Source of the DNA: an uncultured Pelagibacteraceae bacterium
GTDB taxonomy: Bacteria; Pseudomonadota; Alphaproteobacteria; Pelagibacterales; Pelagibacteraceae
Direction of reading: 5' to 3'
Assembly: GCA_902593845.1 (NCBI GenBank)
Contig: CACJJV010000008.1
Coordinates: forward strand, 1-64,000
DNA length: 64,000 nt
In this document: positions 45,026 to 54,349 of the stretch, in pieces
How positions within the stretch are numbered: the first letter of the stretch is position 1
How the letters are laid out: each line of letters begins with the position of its first letter
Position numbers and translations under genes: made by a program
Notes under the pieces: generated by a model
What the model saw: only the letters and a program-made list of their open reading frames with translations
Told to the model about the DNA's origin: nothing
Database searches by the model: none

Positions 45026-45973
45026 CTAACTTATTATCTTGTAAAATTGTGATGTTTTTTTTATTACAAATTTGCTTATGAAAGGTGAATTTTGAGCAAC
45101 AATTTCCATCTCATTTTCTTTAGCATTACAATGTAAAACAAGATCACAACCAGCATTAAACGCATTGATTGTATTTACTTGAATTTTACCTTTTAAACTT
45201 TTCATAGATATATCGTCAGAAATCAAAATATTCTTAAAACCTATTTTATTTCTTATTAATTTTATCATTTTTTTAGAATGCGTTACTGTATTTTTTAAAT
45301 CAATCTTTTTGAATATGATGTGGGCTGTCATTGCAAAAAAAGAATTTTTTCTTTTGAAAGGAAGAAAATCATTTTTTATTAAGTAATCTAATTTTTTATT
45401 AATTACGGGTGTAAAATGATGGCTATCAACTTTCGCTAAACCATGTCCTGGTATATGTTTAATAACAGTTCCTACGCCATTATTATGGTGATAGTTGATA
45501 CAATAGTCGCCAATTTTAGAAACTATTTTGGGATTACTAGAGAAAGATCTGTCACCAATAATTGATGATGAACCTTTTTTTCTAAGATCTAAAACAGGAC
45601 AAGTATTAATATTAACTCCTATCAATTTTAATAAATATGAAGTTTTATCAATAAATAGTTTATAGAAAAAATTAAATTCCTTAGGTTTTTTTATAAACTT
45701 TTTGCCAAAAAATTCAGAGGTTAAATTTTCAAAAGATATAATATTTTTAAGTCTGTTTACTCTACCACCTTCTTGATCAATTAAGATTGGATATTTATCG
45801 TCATTAAAGATCTTGCGTATAGACGTAGTCAATTGTTTTGCCTGTTTAATATCTTTTATGTTTCTAGTAAATAAAATTACTCCCCATGGCTTATATTTTC
45901 TAATAAAATTTTTTTCTCTAAGGTTAAGTTTTGTCGATTTAATGCCGATAATAAAAGATCTTCGATTATTCAT
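45026..45973 (-). CDS. nagZ: Beta-N-acetylhexosaminidase NagZ
   Basis: Cytoplasmic glycosidase of peptidoglycan recycling that removes GlcNAc from anhydro-muropeptides. The 315 residues of the GH3 fold show ILIDQEGGRVNRLK, the catalytic His loop KHIPGHGLAKVDSHH and the nucleophile Asp in ILISDDISMKSLKG. Slightly shorter than typical. Its ATG shares a base with the stop of the upstream membrane-protein gene. Confidence 0.94.
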   Translation of the reverse strand: MNNRRSFIIGIKSTKLNLREKNFIRKYKPWGVILFTRNIKDIKQAKQLTTSIRKIFNDDKYPILIDQEGGRVNRLKNIISFENLTSEFFGKKFIKKPKEFNFFYKLFIDKTSYLLKLIGVNINTCPVLDLRKKGSSSIIGDRSFSSNPKIVSKIGDYCINYHHNNGVGTVIKHIPGHGLAKVDSHHFTPVINKKLDYLIKNDFLPFKRKNSFFAMTAHIIFKKIDLKNTVTHSKKMIKLIRNKIGFKNILISDDISMKSLKGKIQVNTINAFNAGCDLVLHCNAKENEMEIVAQNSPFISKFVIKKTSQFYKIIS

Positions 45974-46227
45974 TAATCAAGAAGTTTCCAAAAATTAAAT
46001 TTTTTCTTTTTATCTTTATTAGATTTTTCTACATATTGAATGATGTCTTTAGTATCATTTTCTAAAACTGGCAATTTTTCAGAATAAATATCAATTTTTT
46101 TGTCAATATTACTCAAAGATCTAAAAGAATTTTTTTTATTATCATCTGAAAAATAATACTTACCTGTAAAAAAAATAAAAAAACTGATGAATAACAAAAA
46201 TATTAAATATTTAATCTCTTTTAGCAT
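45973..46227 (-). CDS. Small single-span membrane protein in the SPOR-protein position
   Basis: An 84-residue protein with one N-terminal helix (IKYLIFLLFISFFIFFTGKY) and a charged tail ending KKKKFNFWKLLD. I start it at ATG 46227 (TGATG overlap with argS); a GTG two codons... one codon earlier at 46230 is possible. In other alphaproteobacteria a longer SPOR-domain protein lies between argS and nagZ. Here the helix remains but no SPOR domain, so it may be a reduced relic. Function unknown. Confidence 0.7.
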   Translation of the reverse strand: MLKEIKYLIFLLFISFFIFFTGKYYFSDDNKKNSFRSLSNIDKKIDIYSEKLPVLENDTKDIIQYVEKSNKDKKKKFNFWKLLD

Positions 46228-47957
46228 CACATTTTATCTGGCGTAGATACGCCAACTATATTCATTCCAGATTTTACTACATTGGAAATAGCTTTTAGAA
46301 AAATCAATTTATCATCTGTTATCTTTTTTTGATCATTAATAAATCTTTTGTCTGGATTTTCCTTGCCTAAATTCCAATATGAATGAAATAAAGAAGCTAG
46401 TTCATATAAATAAGTTGGTATTCTATGCGGCTCAAGCTTATTACAAGATACATCAATACACTTGGGCCATTCTGATAATTTTTTTAAGATTTTTATTTCA
46501 TCCTTCGAATATTCAAAATCGTACTTAGTAATATCTAGATCTGATTTTAAATCTTTATCAAGATGTCTGTATACTGAACATATTCTTGCATAACAGTATT
46601 GAACATAATAAAGAGGGTTATCTTTTGATTTTTCTATAACATTATCAAAATCAAAATCGAGTTCAACATCACTACTTCGATTAAGCATTATGAATCTTGT
46701 TGCGTCTTTTCCTACCTCATTAATTAAATCTTCTATAGTTATGTAGTCCCCTTTTCTTTTAGACATTTTAAAGGGTTTCTTATCTTTAATAAGTTTAACA
46801 AGTTGGCTAACTTTACAAATTAATCTATCTTTAGAGTTTGATAGAGCTTCAACAGATGATGAAATTCTTTTTATATAACCAGCGTGATCTGCACCTAAAA
46901 TATTAATTAGCCTATCAAATTTTCTGTCTAATTTATTTTTGTGGTATGCAACATCACTAGCAAAATAAGTCCAAGCGCCATCAGATTTTTGTAATGCTCT
47001 ATCTTTGTCATCTCCAAAATCAGTTGATCGAAAAAGCAACTGCTCGCGCTCAACCCAATTACTATCATCTTCACCCGCGGGTGCCTTTATTTTTCCTTTA
47101 TAAACAAATTTATTTTTATGAAGAAATTCAACAACTTTTTCAACCTCTTGATTTTCAACTAATTTCTTTTCACTGACAAAGTTATCATGATTAATTCCAA
47201 GACTTTTAAGATTACTTTTGATTAACTTTAATGCTTCATTAATAGCTAAAGAGGTCAATTCTTGAGATATTTTGTCAAAATTTTTAAAATCAATGTTTTT
47301 ATTTGAGTCTAAGATATTTCGAGCAAAATCAATTAAATAGTCTCCAGGATATAAATCTTCATTATCATCTGGAAAAGGTTCATTAAAAGAAATCTCTCTT
47401 ATTCTATAATAAACTGACTTTGTAAAATTTATAATCTGATTACCGTAGTCGTTTATATAATACTCTTTTGTAACTTTATTATTATTAAATAATAAAAGAT
47501 TAGCCATCACATCGCCTAATATTGCTCCTCTACAATGGCCAACATGTAAAGGGCCTGTTGGATTAGCAGATACAAATTCTATTAGGTAATTTCTTTTTAT
47601 ATTTTTATTTGTTCCAAAAGATTTAGAATTTTTAATCACCTCTTTAATAAAATTTGTCCAAAAAATAGGTTTAAATTTAATATTGATAAAACCAGGTTTT
47701 ACAACTGATATCTCTTCAATAAATTTATCCTCTTTTTTGATTTTTTCTGCCAAAATTGAAGCCAGATCTGATGGAGATTTATTATTAATCTTAGAAAGGA
47801 CCATGGCTACATTGGTAGAAATATCACTATCAAATTTTGAAGGTGGAATTTCAGCGGTTATCCCGTTTAGTGAATCTGGTAAAATTAAATCTCCATTTGA
47901 AGATAGTGTTGAAAGGATTTCTTTTATTTTATTTAGATACTGTTCAAAAATATTCAT
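46227..47957 (-). CDS. argS: Arginyl-tRNA synthetase
   Basis: Charges tRNA-Arg. The 576 residues have the N-terminal Add-1 domain, the HIGH motif as NPTGPLHVGHCRGAILGD and the KMSKS-like KMSKRKGDYITIEDLI. The C-terminal DALR anticodon domain contains YVQYCYARICSVYRHL and RIPTYLYELASLFHSYW. Overlaps the dGTPase-like gene by 4 bases and the small membrane-protein gene by one. Confidence 0.97.
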   Translation of the reverse strand: MNIFEQYLNKIKEILSTLSSNGDLILPDSLNGITAEIPPSKFDSDISTNVAMVLSKINNKSPSDLASILAEKIKKEDKFIEEISVVKPGFINIKFKPIFWTNFIKEVIKNSKSFGTNKNIKRNYLIEFVSANPTGPLHVGHCRGAILGDVMANLLLFNNNKVTKEYYINDYGNQIINFTKSVYYRIREISFNEPFPDDNEDLYPGDYLIDFARNILDSNKNIDFKNFDKISQELTSLAINEALKLIKSNLKSLGINHDNFVSEKKLVENQEVEKVVEFLHKNKFVYKGKIKAPAGEDDSNWVEREQLLFRSTDFGDDKDRALQKSDGAWTYFASDVAYHKNKLDRKFDRLINILGADHAGYIKRISSSVEALSNSKDRLICKVSQLVKLIKDKKPFKMSKRKGDYITIEDLINEVGKDATRFIMLNRSSDVELDFDFDNVIEKSKDNPLYYVQYCYARICSVYRHLDKDLKSDLDITKYDFEYSKDEIKILKKLSEWPKCIDVSCNKLEPHRIPTYLYELASLFHSYWNLGKENPDKRFINDQKKITDDKLIFLKAISNVVKSGMNIVGVSTPDKM

Positions 47958-49072
47958 TTAAAGTTTTTGTGAAGGTTGATTGCATATCTGTCTGTCATTC
48001 CTGATATAAAATCTGAAATTGCTCTATATTTATCCTTTGAGAGATGATCTTTTGAAATAAATTTTTTAGGGTTTTTTTGTATTTTATTAAACAGTTTTTT
48101 AATTATTAATTTGCCATTATCGTTTTTTTTCAGAACTGCATTATTATTATACATCTTTGTTTTTAAAAAAAATCTTATTTCATCCACAGAATCTTTGACT
48201 TTTTCAGAAAAATCTACCATTGTTAAATTTGCTTTAGTAATATCTTTATAATTTTTTATTTTATTAATCTTCAAATTAGTTTTGGTATTTTTAATTAAAT
48301 CTCTAATCATTTGATCAATAGAGTCTCTTATAATTTGATATGTTGCAATTTTATAGTTATGTTTGTTTATCTTTTTTTTATATTTTTTAAAAATATCTTT
48401 AAAAAAGTTAATTTCAATTAACTCCTCTAGTTTAAATAAATTTGCATTTATACCATCTTGAATATCATGGTTGTTATAAGCTATATCATCTGAAATAGCT
48501 GAAACTTGAGCCTCTAATGATGGATAAGTCTCAAAATTAATCTTATGATTAAATTTTTTTACACCAATAAGACTATCAAGTAAATCCAATTCATTAACCG
48601 GACCATTATGCTTAAGCAATCCCTCTAAGGTTTCAATTGAAAGATTTAATCCACTATACTTAAGATATTTATTCTCCAAAAACATAACCACACGAAGAGT
48701 TTGTAAATTATGATCAAAGCCTCCATAATCTTCCATACATTCATTAAGAGAGTCCTCGCCAGCATGACCAAAAGGTGGGTGGCCCAAATCATGTGCCAAA
48801 CTTAAGGTTTCAGCTAGATCTTCATTCAATTCAAGATATCTTGCAATAGATCGCGCAATTTGAGCAACTTCCATTGAATGGGTTAATCTTGTTCTGTAAT
48901 GATCACCTTCTGTGTTTACAAATACTTGTGTCTTGTGTTTGAGCCTTCGAAATGAAGCGCTGTGAACTATTCGATCTCTATCTCTTTGAAATGGCGATCT
49001 ATATTTTGATACAGATTCTTTGAATATTCTTCCTTTGCTTTTAGTAAGAGCAATCTTTGAGTATTTTTTCAT
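47954..49072 (-). CDS. dgt: dGTPase-like HD-domain triphosphohydrolase
   Basis: Hydrolyses dNTPs to nucleoside and triphosphate. The 372 residues show the type 2 dGTPase features: DRDRIVHSASFRRLKHKTQV, then the HD motif in LAHDLGHPPFGHAGEDSLNE, RTRLTHSMEVAQIARSI and the distal Asp in VSAISDDIAYNNHDIQDGI. First gene of the argS unit (ATGA overlap), 50 bases divergent from the erpA-like gene. A weak AAAGGA precedes its ATG. Confidence 0.94.
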   Translation of the reverse strand: MKKYSKIALTKSKGRIFKESVSKYRSPFQRDRDRIVHSASFRRLKHKTQVFVNTEGDHYRTRLTHSMEVAQIARSIARYLELNEDLAETLSLAHDLGHPPFGHAGEDSLNECMEDYGGFDHNLQTLRVVMFLENKYLKYSGLNLSIETLEGLLKHNGPVNELDLLDSLIGVKKFNHKINFETYPSLEAQVSAISDDIAYNNHDIQDGINANLFKLEELIEINFFKDIFKKYKKKINKHNYKIATYQIIRDSIDQMIRDLIKNTKTNLKINKIKNYKDITKANLTMVDFSEKVKDSVDEIRFFLKTKMYNNNAVLKKNDNGKLIIKKLFNKIQKNPKKFISKDHLSKDKYRAISDFISGMTDRYAINLHKNFK

Positions 49073-49122
49073 CCTTTAAAATTAAAATTTAAGTATTATA
49101 TTAGTAATACCAGTGATCAATA

Positions 49123-49440
49123 ATGATTAAAGAAATTAAATTTACTGATAAGGCTCTAAAACAGATCAATGTTTTGCTGTCTAAAAAAGACAAAGGGTCG
49201 TTTTTTAGAATCGCTATCAAAGGTGGTGGTTGCTCAGGCTTCCAATATGAATTTACTTTTGACAAAGAAAAAGCAGCCGATGATTTAAATTATGAAAATA
49301 TATTGATAGATAAAACCTCTGCAGATTTATTAAAAGGATCAGAAATAGACTATGTTTCTGAATTAATTGGTGAACAATTCAAAATAACTAATCCGCAAAC
49401 CAAATCTTCTTGTGGTTGTGGTGTTTCGTTTTCTCTTTAA
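49123..49440 (+). CDS. erpA: Iron-sulfur cluster insertion protein (ErpA/IscA family)
   Basis: A-type scaffold or carrier for Fe-S clusters. The 105 residues contain the three family cysteines: GGGCSGFQYEF and SSCGCGVSFSL at the C-terminus. It is divergent to dgt and its stop shares a base with the xth start. In alphaproteobacteria erpA-dgt-argS is a conserved grouping, which favours ErpA over IscA. The exact sub-family is inferred from context. Confidence 0.9.
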   Translation: MIKEIKFTDKALKQINVLLSKKDKGSFFRIAIKGGGCSGFQYEFTFDKEKAADDLNYENILIDKTSADLLKGSEIDYVSELIGEQFKITNPQTKSSCGCGVSFSL

Positions 49441-50216
49441 TGATTATTTCCTCGTGGAATGTAAATTCTGTGCGAGCACGTATTGAAAATATCAAAAATT
49501 ATCTACTAAAATACAAACCTGATGTTGTGATGATGCAAGAAATTAAAACTGAGGATGTAAACTTTCCCTATGATGATTTTTCCTCAATGGACTATGAAAG
49601 TCATGTATTTGGTCAAAAAAGTTACAATGGTGTTGCTATTATTTCAAAAGGAAAATTAAAAAATGTTAAAACAGACTTAATCAAAGATAAGCTAAAACAA
49701 TCAAGAATAATCTCAGCTGAACTTGAACACAAAAAGAAAAATATTCAATTAATCAATATCTATACACCAAATGGTAATCCTGTTGATACTGAAAAATATG
49801 ATTACAAAAAAAAATGGCTTGATGATTTAATTAAACAATTAAAAGCTTTAACCAAAAAAAATCAAAATATAATCCTTGGTGGTGATTTTAATATTATTCC
49901 TGCAGCCGAGGATGTCTATAATCCAAAAAGCTTTGAAGATGATGCTCTATTTAGATTAGAAATAAGAAAAAAATTAAGAGAAATGATTAATCTAGGATTT
50001 AATGATGTTTATAGACATTTTAATGAAACTAAAGAAGGATATACTTTTTGGGATTACATGAGAGGTGCATGGCAAAAAAACAATGGAATGAGAATTGATC
50101 ACTTTTTAGTTTCAAATTCTTTAATAGACCAAGTTAAAAGTATTAATATTAATAAAGATCCAAGAGGCCGTGAAAAACCTTCAGACCATACCCCGATAGA
50201 AATTACTTTAGCTTAA
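49440..50216 (+). CDS. xth: Exodeoxyribonuclease III
   Basis: AP endonuclease and 3'-exonuclease in base-excision repair. I use ATG 49440, where TAATG links it to erpA; this gives 258 residues starting MIISSWNVNSVRARIENI. Catalytic motifs are MQEIKTED (Glu), GGDFNIIPAAEDVYNP (Asp-Asn) and PSDHTPIEITL (Asp-His). FNDVYRHFNETKEGYTFWDY is also typical. Convergent overlap of nine bases with the dehydrogenase gene. Confidence 0.96.
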   Translation: MIISSWNVNSVRARIENIKNYLLKYKPDVVMMQEIKTEDVNFPYDDFSSMDYESHVFGQKSYNGVAIISKGKLKNVKTDLIKDKLKQSRIISAELEHKKKNIQLINIYTPNGNPVDTEKYDYKKKWLDDLIKQLKALTKKNQNIILGGDFNIIPAAEDVYNPKSFEDDALFRLEIRKKLREMINLGFNDVYRHFNETKEGYTFWDYMRGAWQKNNGMRIDHFLVSNSLIDQVKSININKDPRGREKPSDHTPIEITLA

Positions 50217-51206
50217 AGATTTTATTTTATTAACCAGCTCTTCGTTAATATTTCGAGGGCCCTTATTTAATCTATTTTTATGTCTTCTCTCTCCTGGAAG
50301 TCTAACTCCCTCGAACGATTTCATTTTATTAAAAAATTCATCAGCGTGTTTCTGCCAATTAGTTCCTGAAGTTTTATCAGGTGAGATTGCGAGAATAAAT
50401 TCTCCCCCACTAGGAGGTCCGCCGTCATTATTATCTTTTGCAGCTGTCTCAAAACTAAAATTATCACCAACTAATGCGCCAGCCATTAATTCTACCATCA
50501 TTGCTATGGCAGAACCTTTATATCCCCCAAAAGGAAGTAATACACCTCCATCCGCTATTGCTCCTGGGTCAGTTGTTTCTTTACCATCCTTAGTTAAACC
50601 AGTTCCAAGTGGAACTTTATGCCCTTCTCTTTTAGCAACTTGAACTTCACCCATTGCCATTGATGCAGTTGCCATATCGTAAACTACAGGAGTTTTTCCT
50701 GGTCGTGGCCATGCAAAAGAAATTGGATTTGTCCCAAACAAGGGTTTGATAGCTCCAGCGGGTGCTACAGCAGGCTTGTAGGATGTGCAAGCAAAGGCAA
50801 CTAAACCTTCCTCTGCTAATTTTTCTGTCTCCGGCCACATCGCAGCCATATGATGAGAATTATTTATAGCAAGTACGGCCACTCCATTTTCCTTGGCAGC
50901 TTTTGCTAATTCAGGTAATCCTTTATTTAAAACTACAGGGGCTAAACAATTATTCCCTCGAACTTTTATTACTGATGCTGAAATTTTTTTTACCTCAGGT
51001 TTTCCTTTACCATTAATTTTTCCGCTTTTTAAACCACTCACATATGCAGGCAACCTAAACAAACCATGAGATAAAGATCCATCTCTTTCAGCATTTCTTA
51101 TTAATTCAGAAAGGATAGATGCTGTTTCATCATCACAGCCATTAGCTAGTAAAGTCTTTTTAGCTAAATCAAAAATTTCATCTAATGTGAGGGAAACGGT
51201 ACTCAT
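50208..51206 (-). CDS. Ldh2/YlbC-family malate/L-lactate-type dehydrogenase
   Basis: NAD(P)-dependent oxidoreductase of 332 residues in the MDH2_LDH2 family. Seen: the N-terminal helix region with RDGSLSHGLFRLPAYVSGLK, the catalytic-type NNSHHMAAMWPETEKLA, LFGTNPISFAWPRPGKTPVV and the Gly-rich GGYKGSAIAMMVELMAGAL. The substrate may be malate, lactate, ureidoglycolate or a related 2-hydroxy acid; it cannot be told from sequence. 42 bases separate it from znuA; it could be in the same transcript but need not be. Confidence 0.87.
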   Translation of the reverse strand: MSTVSLTLDEIFDLAKKTLLANGCDDETASILSELIRNAERDGSLSHGLFRLPAYVSGLKSGKINGKGKPEVKKISASVIKVRGNNCLAPVVLNKGLPELAKAAKENGVAVLAINNSHHMAAMWPETEKLAEEGLVAFACTSYKPAVAPAGAIKPLFGTNPISFAWPRPGKTPVVYDMATASMAMGEVQVAKREGHKVPLGTGLTKDGKETTDPGAIADGGVLLPFGGYKGSAIAMMVELMAGALVGDNFSFETAAKDNNDGGPPSGGEFILAISPDKTSGTNWQKHADEFFNKMKSFEGVRLPGERRHKNRLNKGPRNINEELVNKIKSLS

Positions 51207-51248
51207 CCCAATATTAGATATTATTAATGGTTAAAGATCAATTTTTAT

Positions 51249-52301
51249 TTAACAGCCTTTAAAAGATTTAGACATATTGCCAATTAAATCGAAGTATAGA
51301 TCTTTGCCAGGGTTAAGTGTTGCCCCTAATGGATCAATTACGCCTGTTGCAACGTTAGTATCTTTTGCTACAGCCTTAATAATATCAGGGTTAAACTGAG
51401 GCTCTGAAAATATACAGCTTACTTTATCATGCTCAATTACTTCTCTAATTTCAGCCAATTGCTCAGCACCGGGCATAACATCTGTATTTACTGTAAATGC
51501 GCCTAAAATATTAACACCAAATCTCTCTTCAAAATATTGATACGCATCATGGAATACTATTGATTTAAAATCTTTATTTAATTCAGATTTTACTTTCTTA
51601 GTTAACTTATCTAAATCTTTATGAGCTTTTTTTAAATTTGCCTTATATTTAGCCTCATTTTTTGAATCATTCTCAATTAAATGCTCTGCCATTTCACTTA
51701 AAATTACTTTTGCATTCATTGGATCTAACCAAATATGGGGATCATGTTCACCATGTGCATGTTCTTCATGACCGTGCTCATCGTGACCATCTTCTTTATG
51801 CTCATCGTCATGTCCGTGCTCGTCATGACCATGTTCTTTCTCTTTTTTGTCATGATCGTGATCATCATGATCGTCCTCTTTCTTTGCATGATCATCGTGA
51901 TCATCTTCTTTATGACCATGGTCGTGTTCCTCGAAAATATTTCTCTCTCTAAATTTAAGTTTTGTTAACCCTTTAATTTCCATTAATTCAATTTTTTCAC
52001 CTTTTTTGGCAATCGATTTTAATGGTTTTTCTAAAAAATTTTCTAAGTCCTCACCAACCCAAAATACTAAATCAGCTTCTTGCAACATTTTCGCATGAGT
52101 TGGCTTAAGTGCAAATCCATGAGGAGAAGCATAACCGTCTACTATTAAATCTGGTTTTGCCACCCCATCCATTAAATAACTAGCTAGTGAATGTATTGGT
52201 TTAATTGATGTAACTACTTTAATTTCTGCATTTACAGGTACAAAAATAGTTAAGAATGATAATATTGATAAGATAAATGGTAATTTTTTTATGTTTTTCA
52301 T
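51249..52301 (-). CDS. znuA: Zinc ABC transporter periplasmic binding protein
   Basis: Binds zinc in the periplasm and delivers it to ZnuBC. The 350 residues have a signal peptide (ILSILSFLTIFVPVNA), metal-ligand region YASPHGFALKPTHAKMLQ, then an unusually long acidic and His-rich loop (about residues 126-187, roughly 20 His) followed by DPHIWLDPMNAKVILSEMAE. The distal Asp/His are in FHDAYQYFEERFGV. The ATG is 71 bases from the divergent znuC. Two Zur-like boxes lie between. Confidence 0.95.
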   Translation of the reverse strand: MKNIKKLPFILSILSFLTIFVPVNAEIKVVTSIKPIHSLASYLMDGVAKPDLIVDGYASPHGFALKPTHAKMLQEADLVFWVGEDLENFLEKPLKSIAKKGEKIELMEIKGLTKLKFRERNIFEEHDHGHKEDDHDDHAKKEDDHDDHDHDKKEKEHGHDEHGHDDEHKEDGHDEHGHEEHAHGEHDPHIWLDPMNAKVILSEMAEHLIENDSKNEAKYKANLKKAHKDLDKLTKKVKSELNKDFKSIVFHDAYQYFEERFGVNILGAFTVNTDVMPGAEQLAEIREVIEHDKVSCIFSEPQFNPDIIKAVAKDTNVATGVIDPLGATLNPGKDLYFDLIGNMSKSFKGC

Positions 52302-52318
52302 ATGTTGTATAATTTAAA

Positions 52319-52333
52319 TGTTATAATATAACA
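52319..52333. promoter_or_regulatory. Zur box 1
   Basis: Perfect palindrome TGTTATAATATAACA between the divergent znuA and znuC. It matches the alphaproteobacterial Zur operator form (ATGTTATA-A-TATAACAT type). It lies 18 bases before the ZnuA start, so a bound repressor would block the znuA promoter. The zur gene is encoded in the same cluster. Confidence 0.8.
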
Positions 52334-52336
52334 CTA

Positions 52337-52351
52337 TGTAATAATATAACA
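52337..52351. promoter_or_regulatory. Zur box 2
   Basis: Second copy TGTAATAATATAACA, one mismatch from the palindrome of box 1, with 18-base centre-to-centre spacing. It ends 20 bases before the znuC ATG (52372), over the likely znuC promoter. A strong AAGGAA site precedes that ATG. Confidence 0.7.
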
Positions 52352-52371
52352 TTTATAAGTCAAGGAATAAT

Positions 52372-53118
52372 ATGAGCTCAAATCAGAATATACTTGTGAA
52401 GTTAAATGGAGCTGGTTTAAGTTTAAATAATAAATGGCTTGTCAAAGGAGTATCACTACAAGTTGAAAAAGGTAAAATAGTTACTCTAATTGGTCCTAAT
52501 GGATCTGGTAAAAGTACCACAGCTAAAATTGCGCTAGGTATTTATAAAAAGATTGATGGTTCTGTAGAAAAATACACTAGTAAAGTTGGATACGTACCGC
52601 AAAAAATCTCAATTGATTGGACACTACCACTAAGAGTAAACGATTTCATGGTATTAACTGAAAGTATTAGTAATGAATTAATTGATGAGGCCTTGTCTTT
52701 AACTGGTGTTATTCATCTAAAAGATAAAAATTTAGGTGATTTGTCTGGCGGAGAGTTTCAAAGAGTATTACTTGCAAGAGCCATTTCAAAGAAACCTGAG
52801 TTATTAGTACTCGATGAACCAGTCCAAGGTGTAGATTTTACTGGTGAAATTGCTTTATACGAATTAATTAAAAAAATTTCTGATGAGTTAAATTGTGGTA
52901 TTTTATTAATTTCTCATGACTTGCATACGGTAATGAGTGCTACAGATCATGTTGTTTGTTTGAATGGTCATGTCTGTTGTTCAGGATCACCAATGGATGT
53001 AGCGAAAAATAATGAATACAAAGCTTTGTTTGGTGAACAGGCTTCTCAAATTTTATCTAGATATGAACATAGACATGATCATGTTCATACAAGTGAAGGT
53101 GAAATAAAGAAAAATTAA
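52372..53118 (+). CDS. znuC: Zinc ABC transporter ATP-binding protein
   Basis: ATPase of the zinc importer, 248 residues. Walker A is IGPNGSGKSTTAKIALG, the signature is LSGGEFQRVLLARAIS, Walker B is LLVLDEPVQGVDF and the switch His is ISHDLH. The C-terminus has the His-containing RHDHVHTSEGEIKKN, which may bind zinc. AAGGAA lies before the ATG. znuB begins at the next base. The two Zur boxes upstream should control the transcript. Confidence 0.96.
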   Translation: MSSNQNILVKLNGAGLSLNNKWLVKGVSLQVEKGKIVTLIGPNGSGKSTTAKIALGIYKKIDGSVEKYTSKVGYVPQKISIDWTLPLRVNDFMVLTESISNELIDEALSLTGVIHLKDKNLGDLSGGEFQRVLLARAISKKPELLVLDEPVQGVDFTGEIALYELIKKISDELNCGILLISHDLHTVMSATDHVVCLNGHVCCSGSPMDVAKNNEYKALFGEQASQILSRYEHRHDHVHTSEGEIKKN

Positions 53119-53922
53119 ATGCTAGATGATTTTTTTATTAGAGCTTTAATAGCAGGTGTTGGGGTTGCCATAGTTACTGGACCTCTTGGATGTTTCGTTG
53201 TCTGGAGAAGATTATCCTATTTTGGAGATACTTTAGCCCACTCTGCATTACTTGGAGTAACACTAGCTTACTCAATGGAATTCAATATAGCATTTTCAGT
53301 ATTTATAATTTCATCTTTAATAGCTTTAACTTTAATACAACTTCAAAAAAGAACTAATCTTCCAGGTGATGCTTTGCTTGGTCTTTTAGCTCACTCATCA
53401 CTCGCAATAGGTCTTGTGGTCATTGGTTTTTTATCATTTATTAGATTTGATATTATGGGATTATTATTTGGAGATATATTGGCTGTTACAGCTAATGATC
53501 TATTGATAATATGGATTGGAGGAGCATTAATCCTCTTAGTTCTAAAATTAATTTGGAAACCTTTGTTTGCATCAACGGTTAATTATGAATTGGCTGAAGC
53601 AGAAGGTTTAAATCCTGATCGTGCAAAAGCTATTTTTACTATTCTGATGGCAGCGATTATTGCTATTTCAATAAAGATGGTTGGTTTATTATTAATTACA
53701 GGAATGTTGATCATACCAGCTGCGATGGCTAGAAATATCTCTTCAAGCCCTCAGAAAATGGTAATGTATTCAATTATAGGTGGTTTGTTGTCAGTAATTT
53801 TAGGATTATTTTCTTCACTAGAATTTAATACTGCATCTGGACCTTCAATTATAGCAGCATCTTTATTGTTATTTATTTTATCATTATTAAACATTAAACA
53901 GTCGATTAAATTGAAAAATTAA
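53119..53922 (+). CDS. znuB: Zinc ABC transporter permease
   Basis: Membrane channel of 267 residues with about eight helices. Typical family stretches are GPLGCFVVWRRLSYFGDTLAHSALLG (in parts) and the EAA-like region LAEAEGLNPDRAKAIFTIL. The helix VGLLLITGMLIIPAAMAR is conserved in ABC-3 type metal permeases. Directly follows znuC (0 bases) and zur starts 24 bases after it. Confidence 0.95.
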   Translation: MLDDFFIRALIAGVGVAIVTGPLGCFVVWRRLSYFGDTLAHSALLGVTLAYSMEFNIAFSVFIISSLIALTLIQLQKRTNLPGDALLGLLAHSSLAIGLVVIGFLSFIRFDIMGLLFGDILAVTANDLLIIWIGGALILLVLKLIWKPLFASTVNYELAEAEGLNPDRAKAIFTILMAAIIAISIKMVGLLLITGMLIIPAAMARNISSSPQKMVMYSIIGGLLSVILGLFSSLEFNTASGPSIIAASLLLFILSLLNIKQSIKLKN

Positions 53923-53946
53923 TGAGGAATCGGTAAACTAAACAAA

Positions 53947-54336
53947 ATGCATACTCTTTCAAAAAATCAGCAAATTATTTTTGATATAATTGATAAATCA
54001 CCTGAACCAATGAAAGCCTATTCAATTCTTTTCAATGTTCAAAAAAAAGGAATTAAAGCTCCTCTTCAAGTTTATAGAGCATTAGATAAGTTAGTTGAAA
54101 TTGGAAAAATTCATAAAATTGAAAGTAGAAACGCTTTTATTGCATGTCAAAATTCAAGTTGTCAGGTGTCAAAAGCTACTGCTTTTTCTATATGTGAAAG
54201 TTGTGAAAAAGTAACAGAAATTAATAATTCTAGTCTTTCAAAATATCTATCAAATTTTAAAGACAAAGCTGGTATGAAATATAGTAAATATAATCTTGAA
54301 TTTTTTGGTTTATGCAAAAAATGTATAACCAAATAA
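53947..54336 (+). CDS. zur: Zinc uptake regulator of the Fur family
   Basis: A 129-residue Fur-family repressor. Its N-terminal winged helix spans about residues 1-65 (QQIIFDIIDKSPEPMKAYSI, PLQVYRALDKLVEIGKIHKI). The structural zinc site is Cys83, Cys86, Cys123 and Cys126 (CESC and CKKC); Cys67 and Cys72 are further candidates. The shorter form and znu context indicate Zur, not Fur. It would bind the two boxes before znuC and so regulate the operon that encodes it. Confidence 0.92.
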   Translation: MHTLSKNQQIIFDIIDKSPEPMKAYSILFNVQKKGIKAPLQVYRALDKLVEIGKIHKIESRNAFIACQNSSCQVSKATAFSICESCEKVTEINNSSLSKYLSNFKDKAGMKYSKYNLEFFGLCKKCITK

Positions 54337-54349
54337 ATTTGAATTATTA

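Noticed and set aside
51662-51968. Antisense ORFs opposite the ZnuA His-rich loop
   Set aside because: Repetitive GAT/CAT codons of the His/Asp loop keep other frames open; the translations are low-complexity His/Met strings.
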